Assembly: GCA_021731385.1 (NCBI GenBank)
Contig: JAKFXM010000077.1
Span: forward strand, 1-6,812
Reading direction: 5' to 3'
From: Methanobacteriota archaeon
GTDB lineage: Archaea; Altiarchaeota; Altiarchaeia; IMC4; QMZM01
Length of the DNA: 6,812 nucleotides
Part shown: piece by piece, positions 1 through 5,225 of the stretch
Layout of the letters: the number at the start of each line of letters is the position of its first letter
Numbering within the stretch: position 1 is the first letter of the stretch
The notes under the pieces: model-generated
Database searches by the model: none
What the model was told of the DNA's origin: nothing
What the model saw: the letters and a program-made list of their open reading frames with translations, nothing else
Translations under genes and position numbers: made by a program

Positions 1-966
1 AAAGAGAAAGGATTTAGCAATATAGAAGGTTGTGAGATAGATCCCGAATTTACAACAAAGCCACGTGATTTTTTCCTGTACTCATTGGAGGAAAAATTTG
101 ATTTAGTTATTGGAAATCCACCATTCACAAAATATAACATAAAAGAAAGTTATTATTATCCAAAAAAATATTTTTTAAGTGTCGTTCACCCAGCAGAATA
201 TTTAACAAAAAAATTAGTCAAGAAAGAAAAAATACAAATAGAAAATGCTTTTATACTAAAATCTATTAAACATTTAAAAGACGAAAATTCAAGTATAGGG
301 TTTGTTTTACCAATTTCTTTCTTCATAAAAGGCAAAAATTTGGAAATCAAGAAAGAAATTTTAAACAGATTTTCAACAATTATAGTATATCAAAATGATA
401 GAAAATGGGTTGATGAACCCATACCTTGCTGTTTTGCTATACTTACAAATGTTGAAAGTTTGAGAGATAAAGTAGTTTTGCTTTATGAAGACGGTGGTGA
501 AGTAGAAGAAATCTTAGACAAATCAAATTTATTAACAGATGAACTTATCCCAAAATCTTTTTTATACAAAAAAAATAATCATCTTAAAGGGACCCTCCTA
601 TCTGAATTCTTGCTTGATAAAAGAGTTCAATACAATAAATCATACAAAGAAAATAATGTTTCAGGGGCAAATATTTTAGAGAAAATCCTAATCCCTGAAG
701 GAGAGAATGTTTCAGATTATTATCTTGCTGTTGTTAGGGTCGGAAATTCAAGTGTAGGTAAGTCTGGTTTAATTAACATTAAAGAGGATATTCTAAATGA
801 GATGTTTTATGTCTTTGAGTTTAAAGAGGAATATAACCAAGATAGAGAACTAAAAGAGAAAATATGCAGGTTATTGAACAAGAATCAAAATCATTTTAAG
901 AACATAACTTTTAGAGTTGGTAGTAAATCTATCAAGAAAAGTGATATTTTAGAGTCTAAGATTTAG
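1..966 (+). CDS. N6-adenine DNA methyltransferase, 3' part (5' end outside window)
   Basis: The frame is open from base 1 to the TAG at 964-966, giving 321 visible residues; no true start is in view, and the TTG at 85 is an internal Leu codon. The motif NPPF at residues 39-42 (115-126) is motif IV of amino-methyltransferases that methylate the exocyclic N6 of adenine using S-adenosylmethionine. Just before it, IEGCEIDPEF (residues 8-17) fits the strand and acidic residue that follow the SAM-binding glycine loop, which must lie upstream of the window. The stretch IGFVLPISFF after NPPF matches the conserved strand of HsdM/Eco57I-like enzymes. The remaining C-terminal half is probably the target-recognition region; its DNA target cannot be read from sequence. 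Lys- and Ile-rich with A/T-ending codons, it is more AT-rich than the genes to the right. It converges on a likely endonuclease gene, so a type II restriction-modification pair is the best reading. Methyltransferase call is secure; subtype is not. Confidence 0.88.
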   Translation, partial: KEKGFSNIEGCEIDPEFTTKPRDFFLYSLEEKFDLVIGNPPFTKYNIKESYYYPKKYFLSVVHPAEYLTKKLVKKEKIQIENAFILKSIKHLKDENSSIGFVLPISFFIKGKNLEIKKEILNRFSTIIVYQNDRKWVDEPIPCCFAILTNVESLRDKVVLLYEDGGEVEEILDKSNLLTDELIPKSFLYKKNNHLKGTLLSEFLLDKRVQYNKSYKENNVSGANILEKILIPEGENVSDYYLAVVRVGNSSVGKSGLINIKEDILNEMFYVFEFKEEYNQDRELKEKICRLLNKNQNHFKNITFRVGSKSIKKSDILESKI

Positions 967-1612
967 TTATTCTTTTAATAATCTCGATGATGTCGTCTCT
1001 ATGTTTATGAGATAAAACTGCAAATGTTTTTATTGTTCCTATCATATCATTTTTAGTTGGAAACCACCTTGCTATTTCTTTTGATTCTGCGGGTCTTCCA
1101 ATCAAAGAACCTAAAGAATTATCAGAAACAACATTTTGAACAGGAATAAAAATATATAGCATAGGTTGATAGCCAACTGCTCTTTGTTTGTGTTTTAGTT
1201 CAGCTTCTATAAAACAGCCATTATATAGCTCTTTACGAATAATGGGGACATGCCTAAATATTATTTTAAATTCCCCCAGAAATTTTTTATCTGTTTCTTC
1301 TTTTGTTATTTCAAAATCTTCGTCAAATACGTTTGGGACTTTATCAACGTAATCTTCCAATTTTTCTAATTCCTCCTTTGAAATAATTCCGTGTTGATAA
1401 GCCAATTCTAACATCTTTCCTACTTCAATCAGAATTTTTCCCTCTTTATAGTAAGAAATTTGCCATTCTAAAAGATCGTCCTCTTTAAGATTATTCTGCC
1501 TAACAGCAATTGGCTCCTCATTTCTTTTAACTCTAACTTTGCTTGTTGGTAATGTTATAGGCAGTTCACAAACTATCTTTCCATCTTCCCATCCAACTTC
1601 AGATTCGACCAT
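956..1612 (-). CDS. Putative restriction endonuclease partner of the methyltransferase
   Basis: This is a 218-residue protein with no family I recognise outright. Evidence for an endonuclease is position and one motif. Its last 11 bases overlap, tail-to-tail, the end of the adenine methyltransferase gene. Residues 134-140 (FIEAELK) form a hydrophobic strand with E136, E138 and K140, like the (D/E)xK half of a PD-(D/E)xK nuclease core; D98, E101 or E115 could supply the upstream acidic residue. A second conserved-looking block is RAVGYQPMLYIFIP (144-157), a possible core strand. There is no signal peptide or membrane segment, and the size suits a cytoplasmic type II enzyme. The ATG at 1610-1612 is chosen because a TATA-like palindrome sits about 24 bp upstream, which would give an almost leaderless mRNA; no Shine-Dalgarno sequence is seen. 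Composition is AT-rich like the methyltransferase, suggesting they moved together. The gene is secure; the nuclease role is inferred. Confidence 0.55.
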   Translation of the reverse strand: MVESEVGWEDGKIVCELPITLPTSKVRVKRNEEPIAVRQNNLKEDDLLEWQISYYKEGKILIEVGKMLELAYQHGIISKEELEKLEDYVDKVPNVFDEDFEITKEETDKKFLGEFKIIFRHVPIIRKELYNGCFIEAELKHKQRAVGYQPMLYIFIPVQNVVSDNSLGSLIGRPAESKEIARWFPTKNDMIGTIKTFAVLSHKHRDDIIEIIKRITKS

Positions 1613-1628
1613 GGTATATCATTAATTG

Positions 1629-1644
1629 AAACATATATATGTTT
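1629..1644 (-). promoter_or_regulatory. TATA box of the putative endonuclease gene, inside a 16-bp perfect palindrome
   Basis: AAACATATATATGTTT is a perfect palindrome whose AT core serves as a good archaeal TATA box. Its centre lies about 24 bp upstream of the minus-strand ATG at 1612, so transcription should start at or next to that ATG. The symmetry would also suit a dimeric repressor, but TATA-rich sequence is often self-complementary by chance. Confidence 0.55.
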
Positions 1645-1663
1645 TGATTTTTTTCCCTGATGT

Positions 1664-1852
1664 TCAGCCTTCAACATACTCCCCGCAATAAGGGCAGGTT
1701 ATGACCCCTATATAATCCACATCGACACCAAATTTTTGTTTACAATATAAACATCCTATATTCCCGGTTTTGAAATTTTCTTTCTTGCTTTTGACTTGCT
1801 TTCTTGAAATCATTTTACCTATCTTATCAGCCCTCTTTCCTTTTAATTTCAA
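1664..1852 (-). CDS. Small zinc-ribbon protein, last gene of the serA-DP1 operon
   Basis: This 62-residue basic protein has two CxxC knuckles, C34/C37 and C53/C56, separated by 15 residues, which is the pattern of a one-zinc zinc ribbon. The first 27 residues are rich in Lys and Arg (KLKGKRADK, RKQVKSKK), suggesting nucleic-acid binding. The end is CPYCGEYVEG. The start is a TTG at 1850-1852 that overlaps the TGA stop of the DP1 gene (1849-1851), a coupled arrangement in which ribosomes finishing DP1 can restart. An alternative is the ATG at 1811-1813, giving 49 residues and keeping all four cysteines. Its placement suggests co-expression with the PolD small subunit, but a replication role is inference; small zinc ribbons also act in transcription and translation. 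The intact cysteine pairs make a real gene likely. Confidence 0.75.
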   Translation of the reverse strand: MKLKGKRADKIGKMISRKQVKSKKENFKTGNIGCLYCKQKFGVDVDYIGVITCPYCGEYVEG

Positions 1853-3450
1853 TCAAAATGCAGCATTGTAACCTCCTGATTCTGCAGGTTTATTATGGGA
1901 ACCCTGCATGGTGTTGGTATATGTCCTAATCCTTCCTGGTACTTTGTCCTTCCCTGCCATGTTCCGGAGTTTATAATCCTCACACCGCGATAGTTTGCAT
2001 AACCATTTGTATGGACATGTCCTGCATGGAATATGTCGGGAATTTCCTTTATCGTAAGGTAATCCTCCCTTTCGGGGGAAATCTGGTCATTTCCATACAT
2101 CGGGATTAAATATCTTCTTTTGAGGTATTCAATCATTGCAGTCTCAGGTCTTGAATATGTGCATCCCGGGGTATTGCCGATTATAGTATCCAGGGATGTT
2201 CCATGATAAACCAGCGTTTTTATGCCGTGAAGGGAAAGCATGACGGGATTTCCGGTTATATGCACATTTGGCAATTCATAAATCCTTCCGCCGACATCAC
2301 TCTCAAGTCTTGGCTGCGGTTCGGCATTGCGAACGGCATCGTGATTCCCCATTGCGAGTATAATCTCTATATACTCTGGAATTCTTTCAAGGAGTGTTGC
2401 AAGAAAATCGTACTGTTTGTATATATCAGGAATTGCCAACTCTTTCTCCTGATTAGGGTAGATACCAATGCCGTCAACAAGATCCCCTGCAACAATTATG
2501 TACTTAATCTTCTCTGAAATTTCTGTTCTGTTGCCATTCATATTGAGCCATTTTATGAAACTGTTGAATTCCTTTTCAAGAAACAGATAACTGCCGACAT
2601 GTATGTCTGAAATCAGTGCCACATGAACAGGCTCTTCTGCAGATGCCGTCTTGTGGTCAATAGGGAGTTCCGGCTCTGCAATATCAGAAGCTATCATGAG
2701 GTCGTTGTTTATCCTGCCCTGTATTCCAATTACTTCATCTAAAAGGGTTTTATCATACAATTCATTTAGTTGCCTGTTATCCTTAGGTATAAGAATGCTG
2801 ATCTCTCCCGTAGGATCCTCAACATCAAGAAATTTAAATCCGTTCTTGCTCTTCCTCTTGTCTTTTACCATCGCTATTATCTTTGTATCTGCATTATTCT
2901 GCTTCTTAGCCGCATTTATCGGAATTGCACCCAAGAAGCTTTCCCTATCCCTGATGATTTCTCTCAGGTTTTTGTATTTTTGGTTGAAATATTCGACAAA
3001 ATCATCCAATTTGCCCTCGCATGTTGATCTCCCTGTAACATCGCTATTCTCATGAATTTTAAGTTCGGAATCTATCTCCTTTGCAAGGATATGATTTGTC
3101 CTCTCAACCTTGACCTTTTCTACAGCCTTGCTTTCGAATCCCTGAGAACGAGTCTCTTTGTCCTGGAATAATTCAGTGCTTTCTGTTGGGGTTTCTACAT
3201 CCCTGCTGTCCAATGATTTCTCAGACCGTAATCCTTCTTTTTCTGTCTCCTTTCTAAAACCATTCACAAATTCTACAAGAAATTCATCTGTAATAAGCCA
3301 TACCTTCCTATCTTTTATCGTCTTTAGAATTTCTTCAGTATTCAGGTTATGGGTAATTATCCTGTCAAATCCATGAGATGTAATTATTGCGCCACAATCT
3401 GAGAATTTCTTAAGAATTTCTGTTTTTTCCTCGTTCTTCACACTAACCAC
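1849..3450 (-). CDS. polB: DNA polymerase D (Pol II) small subunit DP1
   Basis: DP1 is the proofreading 3'-5' exonuclease subunit of the archaeal replicative polymerase PolD and partners with the large catalytic subunit DP2, which is not in this window. The calcineurin/Mre11-like phosphoesterase domain spans about residues 275-533, with metal-binding motifs SDIHVGS (281-287, D282 and H284), GDLVDG (322-327, D323), GNHD (368-371), YHGTSLD (415-421, H416) and HAGHVHTNG (475-483, H478 and H480), followed by SGTWQGRT. All active-site motifs are intact, so an active nuclease is expected. An OB-fold precedes it (about 185-258). The first 62 residues look like a small helical domain, and residues 65-140 form a charged, probably disordered linker. 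The 533-residue length is within the usual range for the family. The longest frame starts with GTG at 3448-3450, one base after the serA stop, but the GTG at 3439-3441 has better ribosome-site spacing. It overlaps the zinc-ribbon gene at its end. Confidence 0.96.
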   Translation of the reverse strand: MVSVKNEEKTEILKKFSDCGAIITSHGFDRIITHNLNTEEILKTIKDRKVWLITDEFLVEFVNGFRKETEKEGLRSEKSLDSRDVETPTESTELFQDKETRSQGFESKAVEKVKVERTNHILAKEIDSELKIHENSDVTGRSTCEGKLDDFVEYFNQKYKNLREIIRDRESFLGAIPINAAKKQNNADTKIIAMVKDKRKSKNGFKFLDVEDPTGEISILIPKDNRQLNELYDKTLLDEVIGIQGRINNDLMIASDIAEPELPIDHKTASAEEPVHVALISDIHVGSYLFLEKEFNSFIKWLNMNGNRTEISEKIKYIIVAGDLVDGIGIYPNQEKELAIPDIYKQYDFLATLLERIPEYIEIILAMGNHDAVRNAEPQPRLESDVGGRIYELPNVHITGNPVMLSLHGIKTLVYHGTSLDTIIGNTPGCTYSRPETAMIEYLKRRYLIPMYGNDQISPEREDYLTIKEIPDIFHAGHVHTNGYANYRGVRIINSGTWQGRTKYQEGLGHIPTPCRVPIINLQNQEVTMLHFD

Positions 3451-3452
3451 CT
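3446..3452 (-). promoter_or_regulatory. Ribosome-binding site favouring the GTG at 3439-3441 as DP1 start
   Basis: On the minus strand the serA stop region reads AAGGTGGTTAGTGTG. AAGGTG matches the archaeal consensus GGAGGTGA in part and lies about five bases before the GTG at 3439-3441. The first GTG (3448-3450) is itself inside this site and has no site of its own. DP1 therefore probably begins at its fourth listed residue (MKNEEKTE), with translation coupled to serA. Confidence 0.5.
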
Positions 3453-4366
3453 TATTGTCCCCTGAAGAAGTTTCTTATCTTCTCAACGACTATTGTTCCC
3501 GAGTTTATCTGGGCCTCCTCTGTAGAGGCTCCAAGATGTGGGGTAAGAACAACATTATCGAGTGTAAGAAGCGGACTGCCAACAGGAGGTTCGTTTTCAA
3601 ATACGTCAAGAGCAGCACCTCCAATCCCTCTTTCCTTTAATGCAGAATACAGTGCCTTCTCATCTACAACCCCGCCTCTCGCGGCATTTACAATGATTGC
3701 GGATTTCTTCATTAGTTTTAACCTACCCTCATTTATCAAACCCCTTGTTTCCTCAGTAAGTGGTACATGTATCGTGATTATATCGGAATTCTTTAAAAGC
3801 GTATTCAATTCAACCTGTTCTGCATTGAATTCCCTCGCATCTTCTTTTGTTATGTTAGGGTCATACGCCATTATCCTCATCCCGAACGCCCTTGCACGAA
3901 TTGCAACCTCCTTGCCTATCCTTCCAAATCCCACTATACCCATGATTTTTCCATATACCTCATTACCTCTAAAAAGATTCTTTTCCCATCTGCCTTCCCT
4001 TATCGTCCTGTCTGCAGGGATTATGTTTCGCATTAGTGCAAGAATTGAAGCAAATACAAGTTCAGTTACTGCAATTGTCGGTGCTTCAGGAGAATTCACA
4101 ATCTTTATACCCTTTTTATTTGCAGCATCAACATCTATGTTGTCAAGCCCGACACCGGCCCTTCCCATAATCTTGAGATTGCTTGCGTTTATAACATCCT
4201 TTGTTACCTTTGTGGCGCTTCTCACTATCAGGGCATCATATTCCCCTATCTTTTTCACCAGATTTTCATTAGAGCATCCAATATCCAAATCAACATCAGC
4301 AAACTTTTTCGCCTCCTTTATGGCACTTTCATGTATTCTGTCAGTAATAAGGATTTTCGGTTTCAT
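3452..4366 (-). CDS. serA: D-3-phosphoglycerate dehydrogenase, short form without ACT domain
   Basis: SerA oxidises 3-phosphoglycerate to 3-phosphohydroxypyruvate with NAD, the first step of the phosphorylated serine pathway. The 304 residues match the short archaeal form: only the two Rossmann-like domains of the D-2-hydroxyacid dehydrogenase family, with no C-terminal regulatory ACT domain, so serine feedback by that route is not expected. Visible motifs are RSATKV (49-54), GRAGVGLDNID (68-78), the NAD loop GFGRIG (146-151) with D169 for the ribose, HVPLTEETRGLI (200-211), R230 in ARGG, E259 in ENEP and H277 in TPHLGAS, the last three being the catalytic Arg/Glu/His. Other family members act on glyoxylate or hydroxypyruvate, but the GRAGVGLDNID and TPHLGAST blocks favour SerA. 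The ATG at 4364-4366 lacks a ribosome-binding site and sits six bases after a perfect hairpin, unusual for a translated leader. It is the first gene of the operon with DP1 and the zinc-ribbon gene. Confidence 0.95.
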   Translation of the reverse strand: MKPKILITDRIHESAIKEAKKFADVDLDIGCSNENLVKKIGEYDALIVRSATKVTKDVINASNLKIMGRAGVGLDNIDVDAANKKGIKIVNSPEAPTIAVTELVFASILALMRNIIPADRTIREGRWEKNLFRGNEVYGKIMGIVGFGRIGKEVAIRARAFGMRIMAYDPNITKEDAREFNAEQVELNTLLKNSDIITIHVPLTEETRGLINEGRLKLMKKSAIIVNAARGGVVDEKALYSALKERGIGGAALDVFENEPPVGSPLLTLDNVVLTPHLGASTEEAQINSGTIVVEKIRNFFRGQ

Positions 4367-4372
4367 ATAAAC

Positions 4373-4532
4373 AACTGTCGGCTAAAGCCGACAGTTTTTA
4401 TCCGACACCAAAGGTGTCGGAGCTATGAATTTGCAAAGCAAATTCATATTATCCGAGACCAGAGGCTCAATCGGGCGGCAAATTTTCAGATTGGAAATTT
4501 TTCGGGAAGGAATTTGTCGCAAGGCAGATTCG
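4373..4532 (-). repeat. Stem-loop array in the serA leader (double-hairpin family, minus orientation)
   Basis: Almost the whole stretch folds. Perfect stems: 4373-4396 (10 bp, loop TAAA), 4401-4421 (9 bp, CCGACACC arm, loop AAA) and 4424-4448 (11 bp, TATGAATTTGC arm, loop AAA). Imperfect stems: about 4451-4475 (GG/CC-based, with bulges), about 4480-4500 (AAATTT arms) and 4510-4531 (9 bp with two G-T pairs, loop GCAA). Read on the minus strand, the linkers around 4424-4448 are GGATAA before and AGC after, the same as in the array downstream of pyrC, and the 4424-4448 arms are identical to those at 6747-6771. The orientation is therefore opposite to that array. It lies in the probable 5' untranslated region of the serA operon and ends six bases before the serA ATG. 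It may be a transposed repeat, a leader regulator, or both; copies at the ssb side look decayed. Confidence 0.85.
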
Positions 4533-4552
4533 TTTAATGGAATTTAATATGG

Positions 4553-4562
4553 CTATATATCC
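4553..4562 (-). promoter_or_regulatory. Probable TATA box of the serA-DP1-zinc ribbon operon
   Basis: GGATATATAG on the minus strand, preceded by purine-rich GAGAAGGA that could act as a BRE. Archaeal spacing of about 25 bp places the transcript start near 4532, at the edge of the stem-loop array, giving a leader of about 165 bases. It lies 40 bp after the ssb stop, so read-through from ssb is also possible. Confidence 0.45.
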
Positions 4563-4602
4563 TCCTTCTCTTGAAAATATAACTCAAAATACTGGGAGTA
4601 AA

Positions 4603-5112
4603 TTATTCCTCACTCAAGGACTCTGAGTCGTCTTCTCCTCTATCCCCATTGTATTCGCTTTCTTTCCCACCCGACTTTTCTTCACTTATTTTTTCCCTTC
4701 CCTGATCATATCTCTCAAATCTTCTCCTGCCCCTCCGGTAGTCATCATAATACTTCTCCGATATATTATTGCCCGCATTAATCTCCTCCAGTGCCTTATC
4801 TGATTCATTAAGTTCACCATATTTCCCGACATTAAGGCGGATATTCCCCTTAAAAAGGGTTGTATATCCGTTTTTTACCTCATATATCCTGCCCTCCTCA
4901 ACCTTATCTATCCTGTCATCCCAGAGCGTCATTAATACAGTTCCCGTTCCGTCACCTACGGTCATCTCGCTTACCCTATGCTTTGAGCCATCATTCCTTG
5001 ATTCTATTTCCCTTATTTCGCCCTTCTGCAGCAGTTTAACGGTCAAATTCGCACTCCTAGATCTTGGCTTTAAATCACCAATATTCTCAACAGCTTGTAT
5101 TTCCCTTTCCAT
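4603..5112 (-). CDS. ssb: Single-stranded DNA-binding protein, crenarchaeal (Sulfolobus SSB) type
   Basis: This 169-residue protein has one OB-fold followed by a flexible tail, the build of Sulfolobus SSB, which coats single-stranded DNA during replication and repair. The match is clear along the fold: IGDLKPRS (11-18), VSEMTVGDGTGTVLMTLW (47-64), a turn around VEEGRIYEV (71-79), and NGYTTLFKGNIRLNVGK (81-97). W64, Y83 and F87 occupy the places of the three base-stacking aromatics of Sulfolobus SSB (the second is Trp there). The tail (about 106-169) has an Arg-rich patch RRGRRRFER (126-134) and an acidic end, EDDSESLSEE, that typically recruits partner proteins. The protein is slightly longer than the roughly 150-residue relatives because of the tail. 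The ATG at 5110-5112 has a weak GGATGG site eight bases upstream. Transcribed divergently from pyrC, from its own TATA box. RPA-type proteins differ by having several OB-folds or zinc fingers. Confidence 0.93.
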   Translation of the reverse strand: MEREIQAVENIGDLKPRSRSANLTVKLLQKGEIREIESRNDGSKHRVSEMTVGDGTGTVLMTLWDDRIDKVEEGRIYEVKNGYTTLFKGNIRLNVGKYGELNESDKALEEINAGNNISEKYYDDYRRGRRRFERYDQGREKISEEKSGGKESEYNGDRGEDDSESLSEE

Positions 5113-5136
5113 TTTTCAATCCATCCAAAATTACAT

Positions 5137-5152
5137 GTGTCAGTTTTGACAC
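5137..5152. promoter_or_regulatory. Inverted repeat, candidate operator in the ssb-pyrC divergent promoter
   Basis: Perfect 6-bp arms GTGTCA and TGACAC flank GTTT. On the minus strand it falls between the ssb TATA box and the expected start near 5133, a classic position for archaeal repression. A third copy of GTGTCA at 5207-5212 lies at the expected pyrC transcript start. A regulator binding both could control ssb and pyrC together. No regulator gene is in the window. Confidence 0.4.
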
Positions 5153-5163
5153 CATAAATATTA
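5152..5163 (-). promoter_or_regulatory. Probable TATA box of ssb
   Basis: TAATATTTATGG on the minus strand, centred about 45 bp before the ssb ATG. A start near 5133 would leave a short leader of about 20 bases carrying the weak GGATGG site at 5121-5126. Abuts the candidate operator. Confidence 0.45.
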
Positions 5164-5170
5164 GTCCTGA

Positions 5171-5180
5171 ATATATAAAA
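5171..5180 (+). promoter_or_regulatory. Probable TATA box of pyrC
   Basis: ATATATAAAA on the plus strand, followed by AACCCCCG. Expected transcription start is near 5200-5207, leaving about 20 bases before the pyrC ATG at 5226. No Shine-Dalgarno sequence precedes that ATG (TTATTTTCAGA), so initiation is from a short unstructured leader. Confidence 0.5.
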
Positions 5181-5225
5181 AACCCCCGTTGCTTTATTAT
5201 CCTCCAGTGTCAATTTATTTTCAGA

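Noticed and set aside
85..87. TTG start of the methyltransferase
   Set aside because: The frame is open back to base 1 and the upstream residues (IEGCEIDPEF) are conserved methyltransferase sequence, so the gene is cut by the window edge.
165..180. AT palindrome (AAAAAATATTTTTT) in the methyltransferase gene as another element copy
   Set aside because: It encodes ordinary KKYFL in a very AT-rich gene, lacks a loop, a paired second hairpin and the linkers.
3693..4370. A 225-residue plus-strand reading frame opposite serA
   Set aside because: It is the antisense shadow of a well-conserved enzyme gene and has no motif of its own. The same holds for plus-strand frames opposite DP1 and ssb, and minus-strand frames opposite pyrC.
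4331..4537. A 68-residue plus-strand protein across the serA-leader repeats
   Set aside because: It is an open frame created by the hairpin repeats, without a ribosome-binding site, promoter or recognisable sequence.
5064..5225. A 54-residue N-terminal extension of dihydroorotase
   Set aside because: This open stretch overlaps the ssb gene and both promoters, and the family start MTDIVIKN lies at 5226.
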